Part shown: positions 46,114 through 55,654 of the stretch, one piece after another
Layout: every line of letters starts with the position of its first letter
Numbering within the stretch: the first letter of the stretch is position 1
DNA from: Candidatus Acetothermia bacterium
GTDB taxonomy: Bacteria; Bipolaricaulota; Bipolaricaulia; RBG-16-55-9
Direction: 5' to 3'
Length of the DNA: 64,000 bases
Assembly (NCBI GenBank): GCA_016201405.1
Contig: JACQCZ010000015.1
Coordinates: forward strand, 124,001 to 188,000
Made by a program: the position numbers and the translations under genes
Notes under the pieces: generated by a model
The model's database searches: none
The model's input: only the letters and a program-made list of their open reading frames with translations
What the model was told of the DNA's origin: nothing

Positions 46114-46941
46114 CTACCGCGCCTTTCCGATCGCAAGCTTACGCTCTAAGAGATGCGAAACAAAGCTGAGTGGCAGGGTGATTGCCAGATAGTAGGCGGC
46201 CAGAATGGCATAGAATTCAAAGTTGAGCGGAGTCTGCTGCACCAGCTGCCGTGCCGTCAGCGTCAACTCTTCCAGCGAGATTACCATTAGCAGAGCCGAT
46301 TCTTTTACGAGCGCAATCAGCTCACCCGTCAGTGGCGGAATGATCATCCGGAAAGCCTGGGGCAGAACGACATGCTGCATAGACTGGACGTAGCTCATTC
46401 CCAAAGAGCGCGCCGCTTCGATCTGTGTCTTGTGGACCGCCTGAATTCCAGCCCTGAAGATCTCAGAGATAAAGCTCGCCTCAAAGAGCGAGAGAGCGAT
46501 CACGCCCCAAAAGATTCGTGAATCGATTTCAATGTCTAACAAGGGAACCGGCACAGTCGGGCCTGCCGAAAAGACCTTGGAGACGCCAAAATACATAAAG
46601 AGAATGAAGACCAGAAAGGGAATGTTGCGCAGCATTTGCACATAAAGCATTCCCATATCCCGCAGGATGGCAAAGGGCGAGAGCCTGGCCAGCGCAACCA
46701 ATAATCCAAGCAGCGCGCCTCCGATCATAGCCAGCCCAGAGACTTGCAGCGTGACCAGAAGCCCCTCATTGAAGGCATCAAGGTTCTTCGGATTGAAGGC
46801 GAGATTCCAGCGGAAGGGATAGCTCTGCGAGAGCAGATAATATAAGCCGAAGATGATGAGTGCCAATAGCACGACTAGAATCAGCGCACGCAATGCAAGC
46901 TTCATCAATCTTGATGACCCAAGCACTCGCATCTCAGCCAT
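46114..46941 (-). CDS. Polar amino acid ABC transporter permease (second)
   Basis: The 275-residue HisM/GlnP-type inner-membrane subunit has about five to six helices. The family signature is AGIQAVHKTQIEAARSLGM (about residues 170-188), followed by VVLPQAFRMIIPPLTGE, the loop that contacts the ATPase. It overlaps the start-side permease gene by 8 nt. Together the two permeases would form the heterodimeric channel. The substrate cannot be read from sequence. Confidence 0.93.
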   Translation of the reverse strand: MAEMRVLGSSRLMKLALRALILVVLLALIIFGLYYLLSQSYPFRWNLAFNPKNLDAFNEGLLVTLQVSGLAMIGGALLGLLVALARLSPFAILRDMGMLYVQMLRNIPFLVFILFMYFGVSKVFSAGPTVPVPLLDIEIDSRIFWGVIALSLFEASFISEIFRAGIQAVHKTQIEAARSLGMSYVQSMQHVVLPQAFRMIIPPLTGELIALVKESALLMVISLEELTLTARQLVQQTPLNFEFYAILAAYYLAITLPLSFVSHLLERKLAIGKAR

Positions 46942-47782
46942 GATCTTTCACCTTTTTCGACGCACGGCTGATTCCCAAACGGCTCTCCAGCCAATTGGAG
47001 AGGAGGCTGAGGGGCACGACCATGGCCAGGTAATAGCAGGCCAGGATGGTGTAGAACTCAAAGAAGTAGGGTCTGCTGGGAATGGCAAGCTGGCGCGCGG
47101 CTTCCGTCAATTCTTGCACGCTGATCAAATACAGCAGCGAAGACTCTTTGATGAGTGCAATCAGCGTCCCCGTCAGGGGCGGCAGAATTACCCGGAACGC
47201 TTGCGGCAAGACTACATATCGCAGCACTTGAAAATATTTCATGCCCAGTGAGCGCGCCGCCTCTACTTGGGCTTTATGCACCGACTCAATTCCGGCTCGA
47301 AACGTCTCGCCCAAATAGCTCGATTCGTAGACGCCAAGCGCAAGCACACCCCAGATAAATTGGGGCCGATATGTCTGACCCAAAAACTCAAAAGGCAGAA
47401 TCTTGATCGCTTTGCCCAGTCCGAAAAAGAAGAGAAGCAAAACGACTAGAAATGGAAGATTTCGGAATGTATGGACATAAGCTCCGGCAAGATCACGCAC
47501 CACTCCCCATGGGCTCAGCCGCAAAAGCGCAACGGCAATTCCTAAGAACACAGCAAGAATTGCCCCCAAAATTGCGATCTGCAGAGTGACCAGAAGACCT
47601 TGATTGAAGAAGGGAAGAAACTGAATTGCCTCTTCCCAATGAAAGGTGTAGTTGCTCCCCAATCCTAAAAAGACGAGATAGATCGCCCCAAACAGGACCG
47701 CGCCAGCCACAAGGACGCGAAACACGATCCAGAGATAATGCGCGAACAGATAGCTCTTGGATCTCTTCTCAAAACGGATCAT
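46934..47782 (-). CDS. Polar amino acid ABC transporter permease (first)
   Basis: The 282-residue inner-membrane subunit is a paralogue of the next gene. The signature AGIESVHKAQVEAARSLGM (about residues 180-198) is followed by VVLPQAFRVILPPLTG. Its N-terminal half differs more from the partner than its C-terminal half. The start is ATG at 47782, 86 nt after the binding-protein stop, with an intercistronic hairpin between. Confidence 0.93.
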   Translation of the reverse strand: MIRFEKRSKSYLFAHYLWIVFRVLVAGAVLFGAIYLVFLGLGSNYTFHWEEAIQFLPFFNQGLLVTLQIAILGAILAVFLGIAVALLRLSPWGVVRDLAGAYVHTFRNLPFLVVLLLFFFGLGKAIKILPFEFLGQTYRPQFIWGVLALGVYESSYLGETFRAGIESVHKAQVEAARSLGMKYFQVLRYVVLPQAFRVILPPLTGTLIALIKESSLLYLISVQELTEAARQLAIPSRPYFFEFYTILACYYLAMVVPLSLLSNWLESRLGISRASKKVKDHG

Positions 47783-47801
47783 GAGATGCTTTTAAAGAGC
47801 A

Positions 47802-47829
47802 AGAGGGAGGGCTCTGATACCCTCCCTCT
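47802..47829 (-). other. Intercistronic hairpin in the amino acid transporter operon
   Basis: Perfect 10-bp arms (AGAGGGAGGG and CCCTCCCTCT) around an 8-nt loop. It sits between the binding-protein gene and the first permease, where such hairpins commonly stabilise the upstream message or partly terminate, so the binding protein is made in excess. Confidence 0.65.
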
Positions 47830-47868
47830 CGATGTTCCGTTCATGAGGCGAATAATCGCCTTAGCAGC

Positions 47869-48756
47869 TTATTGAGTGACTTTGTCAATCCACTTGCTCT
47901 TGATGGCATCCAAGAAGGTCTTGCCGACCGTGGATGCTGGCAGGCCGTACTCCGTTGCCAGATCGTTCGTCACAACGATGTCGGAGCCCGCCTCGCGGAT
48001 GTAGAGGTTGAGGTAGGTCAGGAAATCGGGGTCGCCCTTGCGAACCGCCAAAGAGATCGGCTCCTTGGTCAAGTTGTCCGGATTCCCGCGCGGGCAGCAA
48101 AGATCGACGCCAGCTGTGCCGGCTTTGGGTCTAAGAAAGACGTCATCAAAGACGATCGCATCGGCTCGGCCACCGGAAACCTCTAGGAAGGCGAGATCAG
48201 CGCTGTCGAACGTGCGAATGTCCGCCTTGGGGAAGAAGGTGCGAGCCGCCGCTTCGCCGGTCGTTCCAAGCTGCACCGTGATGATCACGCCAGCGGCGTT
48301 CAGATCAGTGTAATTGGCGACATTTTTCCCTGGAGATTTGGTGGTGCTCACCATCACGATCTGCCCCGTGCGGATGTAGGCCTCGGTGAAGTTTGCGGTC
48401 AGAGCGCGTCCCAGGGTCGCCGTGATGTCAGAAGCGATCACATCAAAGTTTCCGTTGTTGAGCGTGGAGATGATTGTGTCAAATGGCGTGGCAATAAACT
48501 CATAATCCACGCTCATATTTTTGGCGAGCTGTTTAATCAGATCAACGTCCAGACCTACCAATTTTCCAGCGTTGTCCTGAAATTCAAAGGGCTCAAAGGG
48601 ATAATCTGAGCCAACCTGAATCTTTCCCCGCTGCAAAATCTGCTCCAGTGTGGAGCTGGCGGCCAACTTCGAATCGCTGGCAAAGAGAACCCCCGATGCG
48701 AGCAGTCCCATCACCGCAACGAGAGCCAGCACAAGAATCTTTCTGTTAATGTACAT
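47869..48756 (-). CDS. Periplasmic polar amino acid-binding protein
   Basis: The 295-residue SBP_bac_3 family protein has a signal peptide (MYINRKILVLALVAVMG... to LFAS) without a lipobox Cys, so it is free in the periplasm. Family features are LEQILQRGKIQVGSDYPFEPFEF (start of lobe 1), GLDVDLIKQLA, FDVIASDITAT, and a lobe 2 beginning VQLGTTGEAAA. A conserved Asp in DAIVFDD would hold the amino group of the ligand. The start is ATG at 48756 with AAAGGAGGAG upstream. It heads the transporter operon and has its own promoter. Confidence 0.93.
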   Translation of the reverse strand: MYINRKILVLALVAVMGLLASGVLFASDSKLAASSTLEQILQRGKIQVGSDYPFEPFEFQDNAGKLVGLDVDLIKQLAKNMSVDYEFIATPFDTIISTLNNGNFDVIASDITATLGRALTANFTEAYIRTGQIVMVSTTKSPGKNVANYTDLNAAGVIITVQLGTTGEAAARTFFPKADIRTFDSADLAFLEVSGGRADAIVFDDVFLRPKAGTAGVDLCCPRGNPDNLTKEPISLAVRKGDPDFLTYLNLYIREAGSDIVVTNDLATEYGLPASTVGKTFLDAIKSKWIDKVTQ

Positions 48757-48798
48757 CTCTCCTCCTTTGAATTTTGAAAATTAAGACTCGACCAGTAA

Positions 48799-48828
48799 AT
48801 CTTAGTACAGTAGTAGAGATCGCGTCAA
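48799..48828 (-). promoter_or_regulatory. Promoter of the amino acid transporter operon
   Basis: On the minus strand: TTGACG (48823-48828), an 18-nt spacer, TAAGAT (48799-48804). The -35 overlaps the guaB stop codon. Confidence 0.5.
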
Positions 48829-50282
48829 ATGCCGTCCTCAAAGTGATAATTGGGGGCTTCACGGGTAATTTGAATGTCGTGAGGGTGCGACTCAATCACA
48901 GAGGCAGCCGTGATCTCGATAAATTCAGATTGTTCGCGCAGACTCTTGAGATCTGGAGCGCCCAGATATCCCATGCCATGCTCCAGCCCTCCGATGAGCT
49001 GGTGCAGCACGCCATCTAGCTTGCCGCGATATTTGACCCGCCCTTCGATTCCTTCAGCGATTGGCTCTTTGACTTCATCCCAGAAGTAGCGGCGCTCTTT
49101 GTCGCGGGCCTCTTTCATCGCCGTGACGCTTCCCATGCCGCGATAAGTTTTATAGGTCTCACCGCGCAAAGTGTAGAGCTCTCCCGGAGCCTCTTCTGTG
49201 CTGGCTAATAGACTTCCCAGCATCACAGAGCTGGCTCCTGCCGCGAGTGCCTTCACAATGTCGCCTGAGGTGCGCATGCCGCCATCGGCAATGATCGGGA
49301 TGCCCGAGTCGTGTAAGGCCTCTGCACAGTCAAGAATGGCCGTAAGCTGGGGAACGCCGATCCCAGCCACGACGCGGGTGGTGCAGATCGCGCCCGGCCC
49401 AATTCCGACTTTTACGCCATCGGCTCCGACATCCACCAAGTCCGTTGCGCCGTCCGATGTGGCGACATTGCCAGCGATGATGTCCACTTTGGGAAACTCT
49501 TTTTTGAGAATGCGAATCTTCTCTAAAACAGGCTCTGAATGGCCATGGGCCGTGTCAACGACCAGAAAATCGACTTCAGCTTCCAGTAACAGCTCTTCGC
49601 GCTTGAGATCGAGCGCAGTTCCGATCGCTGCGCCTACAACGAGCCGCCCGCGCTTATCTTTACAGGCATTGGGATGTTCGGAAGCCCTGCGAATATCTTT
49701 GATGGTGATCAGCCCCTGAAGCTTGAAATTCTTGTCAACCAGCGGAAGCTTTTCGATGCGGTGCTGATAGAGAATCTTTTTGGCCTCTTCCAAATCTACA
49801 TTGGCTGGGGCTGTGATCAGCTTCTCGCGGGGGGTCATCACTTTGGCGATAGCCACATCCAGCTCGGTCTGGAACTGCAAATCTCTGCGTGTCAAAAGTC
49901 CTTCCAGGCGCCCTTCTGCGCTCACAATCGGAACGCCAGAGATCCCTTTGTCCCGCATGAGCTGAAGCGCCTTCCAGACAGGCTCATCCGCAGAGAGTGT
50001 AAATGGATCTTTGATCACGCCGGACTCAAATCGTTTGACTTTCCGCACCTCTTCGGCCTGTTGCTCCGGATTGAGATAGCGGTGAATCACACCGACCCCG
50101 CCCTCTACAGCCATGGCAATTGCCATCTTCGCTTCCGTCACAGTGTCCATCGCGGCGCTAATAATGGGAATCTTGAGATAAATATGACTCGTGAGCTGTG
50201 TACGCACATCCACTTGATTCGGAAGGACTGCTGAGCGGCGGGGAATCAGCAAGACGTCGTCGAAGGTCATGCCCCTTCTCAT
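48825..50282 (-). CDS. guaB: IMP dehydrogenase
   Basis: The 485-residue enzyme oxidises IMP to XMP, the committed step to GMP. The TIM barrel opens with [13 protein letters not shown] and is interrupted by two CBS domains (about residues 90-200). The catalytic Cys loop is [15 protein letters not shown], followed by [20 protein letters not shown] and the flap GSVTAMKEA with the active-site YRGMGS. The start is ATG at 50282, because GGAGGGG lies 7 nt upstream; the outer ATG at 50324 lacks a site. A good promoter lies 30-60 nt further out. Confidence 0.97.
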   Translation of the reverse strand: MRRGMTFDDVLLIPRRSAVLPNQVDVRTQLTSHIYLKIPIISAAMDTVTEAKMAIAMAVEGGVGVIHRYLNPEQQAEEVRKVKRFESGVIKDPFTLSADEPVWKALQLMRDKGISGVPIVSAEGRLEGLLTRRDLQFQTELDVAIAKVMTPREKLITAPANVDLEEAKKILYQHRIEKLPLVDKNFKLQGLITIKDIRRASEHPNACKDKRGRLVVGAAIGTALDLKREELLLEAEVDFLVVDTAHGHSEPVLEKIRILKKEFPKVDIIAGNVATSDGATDLVDVGADGVKVGIGPGAICTTRVVAGIGVPQLTAILDCAEALHDSGIPIIADGGMRTSGDIVKALAAGASSVMLGSLLASTEEAPGELYTLRGETYKTYRGMGSVTAMKEARDKERRYFWDEVKEPIAEGIEGRVKYRGKLDGVLHQLIGGLEHGMGYLGAPDLKSLREQSEFIEITAASVIESHPHDIQITREAPNYHFEDGI

Positions 50283-50312
50283 CTGCGATCCCCTCCGATT
50301 AACCATTGAGAC

Positions 50313-50341
50313 ATTATAGAGCAACTCATTTTTGCTCGCAA
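50313..50341 (-). promoter_or_regulatory. guaB: guaB promoter
   Basis: On the minus strand: TTGCGA (50336-50341), a 17-nt spacer, consensus TATAAT (50313-50318), 31 nt before the start codon. Confidence 0.65.
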
Positions 50342-50363
50342 GTGCAGAAGGGTACGCTGAATT

Positions 50364-51020
50364 TCAATGAAGAGCTTTTTTAGGAAAGGGACAGAATTCC
50401 CGAATCACGCATCGATCACAGAGCGGCTTGCGAGCTTTGCAGGTCTCGCGCCCATGTGTGATGAGGTGCATATGGAGTTGATACGTCAATTTCTCAGGGA
50501 CCAGCTCATTCATAACGTCGTGCGGGTCTTGGTTTTTTTTGACAAGACCTAATCTCTGGGTGATGCGAGTAATATGCGTATCGACGGGGAAATAAGGCTT
50601 GTTTAAGCTGAAAGTCAAGACAATTCCTGCAGTCTTCTTCCCAACGCCATTGTGTTTGAGAAGCTCTACCAACGCATCATCACGGCTTAGCTTCTTCAAA
50701 TAATCGAGACTGAATTTTCCTTGCTCTCTGCGAATGTCTTTCAAAACCTGCTGGATGCGTTTTGCTTTCTGCTGGTTGAGACCACCAACCCGAATTGTAT
50801 CTGCCAGCTCACTCAGAGGGGCATCAATAATTTGCTGATAGGAAGAATATTTGCGATTGAGTGCTTCGTAGGCTCTGTCCCGGTTTACATCGTTGGTATT
50901 TTGTGAAAGAATGGTCAGAATCAGAAGATCCAGCGGATCGCCGTGACTCTTCCAGGGGATCTTCCCGTACTTCTTCTCCAGTTTGTTTGAAATCTTTAGC
51001 AGGCGCTCTTTGGCTTTCAT
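50364..51020 (-). CDS. nth: Endonuclease III (DNA glycosylase/AP lyase)
   Basis: The 218-residue base-excision repair enzyme removes oxidised pyrimidines. The HhH motif is LLKHNGVGKKTAGIVL, holding the catalytic Lys, and the catalytic Asp is in FPVDTHITRI. The 4Fe-4S loop is complete: C-x6-C-x2-C-x5-C in CKARKPLCDRCVIREFC. The C-terminus is short and basic. The start is ATG at 51020 by family length; ATG at 51041 would add seven residues and overlap the divergent gene's start region. It is divergent from the MetB/MetC-like gene with almost no intergenic space. Confidence 0.93.
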   Translation of the reverse strand: MKAKERLLKISNKLEKKYGKIPWKSHGDPLDLLILTILSQNTNDVNRDRAYEALNRKYSSYQQIIDAPLSELADTIRVGGLNQQKAKRIQQVLKDIRREQGKFSLDYLKKLSRDDALVELLKHNGVGKKTAGIVLTFSLNKPYFPVDTHITRITQRLGLVKKNQDPHDVMNELVPEKLTYQLHMHLITHGRETCKARKPLCDRCVIREFCPFPKKALH

Positions 51021-51049
51021 AGACAGCTCATATGGTATCATCGTGTATC

Positions 51050-52210
51050 ATGAAGATGCGAAAGAGTCTTGGCAATGCTACGGTAGCTGCACAAGCCAGC
51101 CACGCCATTGATCCAGCTAGTGGGGCCGTCGTTCCCCCGATTCATCCGGCTACAACATTTGCCCGCGACAAAAACTACAAGCTGACCCAAGAGAAGATTC
51201 AGTACAGCCGCGATGACAACCCGACCTTCGCTCATGCCGAGAAGGTCATTGCCCAGCTTGAAGGGGGATCAGAAGCCCTGCTCTTCTCATCAGGCATGGC
51301 TGGGGTTGCGACGATCTTTCGCACATTGAATGAAAAAGATCACATTGTCGCACCATCGAAGATGTATTTTGGTGTGGTGCATTGGCTCAAGCATTTCGCG
51401 TGCAAGAGCAAGATGGGGCTCACCTTTTATGATCCCGCAAAACCAGAATCACTAGAAAGAGCCATACAAAAGAATAAGACAAAAATCGTCTGGGTCGAGA
51501 CTCCCGCCAATCCGACCTGGGAAATCACAGATATTCGGGTTGCAGCTGAACTAGCTCATGATGCTGGCGCAGCTCTGGCCGTGGATAACACAGTCTCTAC
51601 GCCAGTCTTCACTCGACCGCTAGATCTTGGCGCCGATTTTGTCTTTCATTCGGCTTCGAAATATCTCAATGGGCACAGCGATGTGGTCGCCGGAGTTTTG
51701 GTAACCAAAGATCAGAATGAGATCTGGGAGGCGGTGAAGTGGGAGCGCCACAATGCCGGCTCCATTCTTGGCCCATTTGAAGCGTGGCTCCTGCTGCGCG
51801 GGCTGAGGACTCTCTTTGTGCGCGTCCATCATTCAGCGAAGAGTGCTCTACAGATCGCGAAACATTTTGAGAAGCACCCCAAGCTGGAGCGTCTCTTATA
51901 TCCTGGCTTAGAGGCACATCCTGCCCACGACATTGCTAAGAGGCAGATGACTGGTGGATTTAGCGGAATGCTTTCGATCTTAGTCAACGGCGGAGCCAAG
52001 AGCGCGCTTGAAGTTGCGAAGCACGCAGAGGTCTTTATTCCAGCGACTTCATTGGGCGGTGTTGAGAGCCTTTTAGAGCACCGCAAGAGCGTGGAAGGAC
52101 CGGAGAGCCAGGTGCCAGAGAATCTTCTTCGTCTCTCGATTGGCCTAGAAGATGTCAATGATCTGATTGCCGATTTAGAGCAGGCGCTGGAGAGAGTCAC
52201 AGTTTCATGA
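51050..52210 (+). CDS. Trans-sulfuration PLP enzyme (cystathionine gamma-synthase / MetB-MetC family)
   Basis: The 386-residue fold-type I PLP enzyme belongs to the Cys/Met metabolism family. The PLP lysine lies in HSASKYLNGHSDVVAG. Other signatures are the N-terminal PIHPATTFA, FSSGMAGVATIFRTL, WVETPANPTWEITDI and a C-terminal SLGGVESLLEHR ending in the substrate-binding LRLSIGLEDV. It could be a gamma-synthase, a beta-lyase or a gamma-lyase; sequence alone does not settle it. Likely starts are ATG at 51050 or 51056. A TATCAT box ends 8 nt before 51050, and there is no ribosome site. Confidence 0.92.
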   Translation: MKMRKSLGNATVAAQASHAIDPASGAVVPPIHPATTFARDKNYKLTQEKIQYSRDDNPTFAHAEKVIAQLEGGSEALLFSSGMAGVATIFRTLNEKDHIVAPSKMYFGVVHWLKHFACKSKMGLTFYDPAKPESLERAIQKNKTKIVWVETPANPTWEITDIRVAAELAHDAGAALAVDNTVSTPVFTRPLDLGADFVFHSASKYLNGHSDVVAGVLVTKDQNEIWEAVKWERHNAGSILGPFEAWLLLRGLRTLFVRVHHSAKSALQIAKHFEKHPKLERLLYPGLEAHPAHDIAKRQMTGGFSGMLSILVNGGAKSALEVAKHAEVFIPATSLGGVESLLEHRKSVEGPESQVPENLLRLSIGLEDVNDLIADLEQALERVTVS

Positions 52211-52221
52211 ACTCCAAGAAC

Positions 52222-52308
52222 GTCATTCCGGCCAAGCCCGAAGGGCGCGAGCCGGAATCTAGGAATCTCAAATAACAATTCCTGGATTCCCGCTTTCGCG
52301 GGAATGAC
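52222..52308. repeat. Dispersed palindromic intergenic repeat, distant copy
   Basis: Two units of the same family as at 19028-19412: GTCATTCCGGCC ... GGCGCGAGCCGGAAT, then CCTGGATTCCCGC paired with GCGGGAATGACG. They fill the gap between the PLP enzyme gene and the small gene at 52312. Confidence 0.75.
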
Positions 52309-52311
52309 GAG

Positions 52312-52656
52312 ATGAGTGTAATGAGTACAAAAGAGATCCTATCCCAACCTCTTCAAAGCGAAATCCAGCATAATCTCGATTGCTTGCGCGCTGATCTAGA
52401 GGCTCTTTCGAATCCAGACAGCAGCGAGCATCCTTTTGCAGAAGAATACCAGTTTGAAGAGTATCAATTGCTTTCAATGAAAAGAGACAGAACCCTTTCG
52501 GAGCTGATTCATGCCTTCTATCGCTCACTCAACGTACTCGGTGAGGGACATCCCGGATTGATGACGGCAGATGAATCGACTTTAGAGATGAGTTATCGCA
52601 CCATCATTGAATCTGCCATTCAGTTTGGCGAGCAGATTCTGAAAGGGCCTCCGTAG
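52312..52656 (+). CDS. Small protein of unknown function
   Basis: The 114-residue soluble protein is predicted to be mainly helical and acidic (EHPFAEEYQFEEYQ). I do not recognise it. The start is ATG at 52312, or nine bases further on at 52321 (MSTKEIL); the first lies only 4 nt after the dispersed repeat. It has no clear ribosome site. It converges on the M50 protease gene with a one-base gap. It could be a real lineage-specific gene; coding composition is normal for the region. Confidence 0.55.
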   Translation: MSVMSTKEILSQPLQSEIQHNLDCLRADLEALSNPDSSEHPFAEEYQFEEYQLLSMKRDRTLSELIHAFYRSLNVLGEGHPGLMTADESTLEMSYRTIIESAIQFGEQILKGPP

Positions 52657-52657
52657 T

Positions 52658-53803
52658 CTACTTTGATCCCATCTCTGCATGGGTGCGCAAGAAGCCCAGC
52701 AGCTGCCCATGTGTAACAACCCCGATGATCTCGCTTCCCCGCACCACCAGAACCTGCCCTACTCCGTTGACACTCATGCGGTCATAGAGCGCCGCCAAGG
52801 ATTCGTCGGCATCCACTTTTAGCATCCCGTGAAGCGCGGTCATGGCTGAGCTTACGCGGGTCATCTCCCAGATGGCCCTTGGGATCTTTTTCACATCATT
52901 CATAGTGATTAGGCCCACAAACTCTCCATTCTGGACGACTCGCACAGAGTGCGCTCCGCGCTTGAGAAGATACTCCTGCACAAGCTCATCCAAGGTAATA
53001 TGCGATTCAATCTGTGGCAGATCACTGTGAGCCAGATCTCCAACCCGGTAGCTGGCCAAGATTTGGCGCTGGAGCGTTTGCCGTTGGCTGTTGAAGGCTG
53101 TGTTGTGCAAGAACCAACCAATCAGGCCGAGCCAAAGCCCGTTGATCAAGTGCTCGGGATACCAGAGAGCCAGCGTGACGCCGCCGGCGATAAAGAGGAT
53201 GCCCACTCCACGCCCAGCGAGCGAGGCGATCCGCGTGGCACGATAGATGTCCCCAAAGACCTTCCACAGAACGGCACGGAGAACGCGACCGCCATCGAGC
53301 GGAAAGCCCGGGATCATGTTGAAGATGGCGAGCGCTAAATTGATATAGCTCAGATTGTCAGCCAGCGCCTGAACGGGTGTATCGGGCACAGAGGTGATCG
53401 AGAGGAGCCAAAATAAGAGCCCCAGAATCAAGCTCGCGATCGGGCCTGCAATCGCGATCACAAATTCTTGCATGGGGCTGGAAGGCTCGCGCACGATTCG
53501 GGCCACTCCACCAAAAAGAAAGAGAGTGATGCTTTGGACAGGCAGCCCCGTGCGGATGGCGACAATGCTATGCCCCATCTCATGCGCCAATACCGAAGAG
53601 AAGAAGAGGAGGCTCGTTAAGAGACCCACGACCCAGAAGACGCTGTTCCCCCACACGGGATACTGTGAGGCCCAGTGAGGATAAAATTCTGTGTACGAGC
53701 TCGAGAGCGTCCAGGTGACCAATCCAAAGATGAGGAACCAGGAGTAGTCGAGGCCAATCTCAATTCCAAGTATCTTTCCCAGATAAATTCCACGCTGCAG
53801 CAT
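52658..53803 (-). CDS. Membrane zinc metalloprotease (M50, site-2 protease-like) with CBS domains
   Basis: The 381-residue intramembrane protease is of the Rip/SpoIVFB-like M50B type. The zinc site HEMGHS (about residue 69) lies in a membrane helix, and the third ligand lies in NMIPGFPLDGGRVLRA (about residue 162). Several other membrane segments surround them. Two CBS domains follow (about residues 250-380), which in this subfamily bind nucleotides and may regulate activity. Such enzymes cleave membrane-bound regulators or signal remnants. The start is ATG at 53803, 28 nt after the HAD gene stop. It is the last gene of the long operon. Confidence 0.9.
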   Translation of the reverse strand: MLQRGIYLGKILGIEIGLDYSWFLIFGLVTWTLSSSYTEFYPHWASQYPVWGNSVFWVVGLLTSLLFFSSVLAHEMGHSIVAIRTGLPVQSITLFLFGGVARIVREPSSPMQEFVIAIAGPIASLILGLLFWLLSITSVPDTPVQALADNLSYINLALAIFNMIPGFPLDGGRVLRAVLWKVFGDIYRATRIASLAGRGVGILFIAGGVTLALWYPEHLINGLWLGLIGWFLHNTAFNSQRQTLQRQILASYRVGDLAHSDLPQIESHITLDELVQEYLLKRGAHSVRVVQNGEFVGLITMNDVKKIPRAIWEMTRVSSAMTALHGMLKVDADESLAALYDRMSVNGVGQVLVVRGSEIIGVVTHGQLLGFLRTHAEMGSK

Positions 53804-53831
53804 GTTCAGTTACGTTCTCCCAATGTACTCG

Positions 53832-54620
53832 TCACATCTCTTTCAGGACTACTTGCAATTCTCGTAAATTTGCAATCTCTTTGCAGGGCTTCGGCTGGCT
53901 GGAACTGCACACGGCTCCATGGCGGTTGATCCAAACCGATTGCAGTCCAGCTCGCTCCGCTCCCAGAATATCTCGCTCCAAGCTGTCTCCAATCATAATC
54001 GCTTCACTGGGTTTTAGTCCAAGTTGATTGAGTGCATATTGAAAGATTCTCTCATCTGGTTTTCCAATGCCAATCTCTCCCGAGACGACTATTTTTGAAA
54101 AATAATGCTCTAATCCAGCAACTCTTAGTTTCTCCCTCTGATGCTCCGATGGGCCATTGGTGATCATTCCTAGGATGTATTGACCCTTCAGCTCATCTAA
54201 AACAGAGCCCGTTTCTGGAAAAGGGATGTGCTTCTCTCTTCTTATAATAGGGAACAACTCCGCTAACTCAACGGCCAGACCTTCATCATCGATGCCCTGG
54301 TCATTGAGAGCCCGCATCCATGTATCTTTGCGATAGGCTGGAACCAATTTCCGCAAGCTGTGGATGAGCGTGCTTTCACCGATGAACTCGGTCGCCAACC
54401 CTTCCCATGAGCTGATGCCAAGGGCCTTACAAGCCTCATAGGTCGGAAATGATCTCCAGAGCTCTTTAGCGTGAAAGCGGACCGCCTGAGAGAGCTTTGC
54501 GATGTCAGCCTCATAGCGTCCTTGGATCGCGGTCCCAGTTACCAGAAGGGCCTCGTGCACTGAGGCTTCTTCGAATAATAAGGTCTCATCCAAATCAAAG
54601 ATGAGTGCGCGGATGGGCAT
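53832..54620 (-). CDS. HAD-superfamily phosphatase
   Basis: The 262-residue HAD-IA-type hydrolase has motif I DLDETLL (nucleophile Asp) near the N-terminus, motif II MITNGPSE, a Lys in KIVVSGEIGIGKPDERIFQ, and motif IV MIGDSLERDILGAERAGLQSVWI. A helical cap lies between motifs I and II. The start is ATG at 54620, 2 nt after the transketolase stop; a TTG 6 nt out would overlap it. The substrate is unknown; the pentose phosphate genes upstream make a sugar phosphate plausible. Confidence 0.9.
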   Translation of the reverse strand: MPIRALIFDLDETLLFEEASVHEALLVTGTAIQGRYEADIAKLSQAVRFHAKELWRSFPTYEACKALGISSWEGLATEFIGESTLIHSLRKLVPAYRKDTWMRALNDQGIDDEGLAVELAELFPIIRREKHIPFPETGSVLDELKGQYILGMITNGPSEHQREKLRVAGLEHYFSKIVVSGEIGIGKPDERIFQYALNQLGLKPSEAIMIGDSLERDILGAERAGLQSVWINRHGAVCSSSQPKPCKEIANLRELQVVLKEM

Positions 54621-54622
54621 CT

Positions 54623-55654
54623 TCAAGGATGACGAGCTGCTTGGGTCTCGACAGCAGCTAGGGTCTTTGCAGCAATCCCATCGGCATCGAGCCCGTACTT
54701 CTTGTACAGGTCAGCCGGTGTGCCGGATTCCGCATAGAGATCGACACCGAGCTTGACCACTCTGCGCGGGGCGTTGGCCATCGAGAGCGCCTCCAGCACG
54801 GCATCGCCCAAACCACCGCGCGGGCTGTGATCTTCAATAGTGATAAAGAGCTCTGAATTCTTGGCCGCATCCGCCAGAATCATCTGGTCTGGAGGCTGGA
54901 TGGTGGGCATGTGAATCAATCGGGGCTTCAACCCCCTCTTTTGTAGCTTGGCGATAGCCATAATGGCCTGCAATGTCGTCTCTCCGGTTGTCACAAGAGT
55001 GATCTCTTCTCCGGGAATCAGCTCAACACCTTCGCCAATTTTGAATGCATAATCCGGTCCAAATAGATTGGGGAATTGATTTCGGGAGAGCCTCATATAG
55101 ACCAGTCCACTCTGCCGGAAAGCCGCTTTGGTGGCCTGAACGGTCTCGACAGGATCACCCGGTGCAATCACTGTGACATTGTGCATCGCGCGAAAGAACG
55201 CAACGTCTTCAATGGCCTGGGCTGATGCGCCATCTTGCCCGGTGGCAATTCCGCCATGGCTGCCCAGCACAAAGGCATCCAAGCCAGGAATGACTACTGA
55301 CTGGAGCAATGGCTCGTAGCCTCGCTCCAGAAAGCGGGCAAATGTGGTGATGACGGGTTTGATCTCCCGTGCAGCAAAGCCGCCTGCTGCCGCACACATA
55401 AAGGCTTCTGAGACACCGCAACTGACCCAGCGCCCCTTCTGTCCAAATGGCTCTTTGCCATACTCGCCAAATTTTTGACGAAATTTTATAGTCTTTGTGG
55501 AGCTATCCAGGTCTGCTCCAAGAACAACAAAATTCTCTTGGTCACCCAACTCTGCGAGGGCGTTGCCAAATGATGTGCGAATAAATTCTTTCTCCAGAGA
55601 TTTTGACTTGCCACTCTCATCCACAAAGCGCGCGATATCAATAAAATATTTCAT
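54623..55654 (-). CDS. Transketolase, C-terminal section
   Basis: The 343-residue beta-type half of a split transketolase holds the pyrimidine-binding and C-terminal domains. It includes SFGNALAELGDQENFVVLGADL, VSCGVSEAFMCAAAGGFA with the catalytic Glu in the VSEA context, and FVLGSHGGIATGQDGASAQAIED. The start is ATG at 55654, overlapping the stop of the N-terminal half as ATGA, so the two are translationally coupled and made in equal amounts. An upstream in-frame ATG at 55735 lies deep in the first gene and is rejected. Confidence 0.95.
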   Translation of the reverse strand: MKYFIDIARFVDESGKSKSLEKEFIRTSFGNALAELGDQENFVVLGADLDSSTKTIKFRQKFGEYGKEPFGQKGRWVSCGVSEAFMCAAAGGFAAREIKPVITTFARFLERGYEPLLQSVVIPGLDAFVLGSHGGIATGQDGASAQAIEDVAFFRAMHNVTVIAPGDPVETVQATKAAFRQSGLVYMRLSRNQFPNLFGPDYAFKIGEGVELIPGEEITLVTTGETTLQAIMAIAKLQKRGLKPRLIHMPTIQPPDQMILADAAKNSELFITIEDHSPRGGLGDAVLEALSMANAPRRVVKLGVDLYAESGTPADLYKKYGLDADGIAAKTLAAVETQAARHP

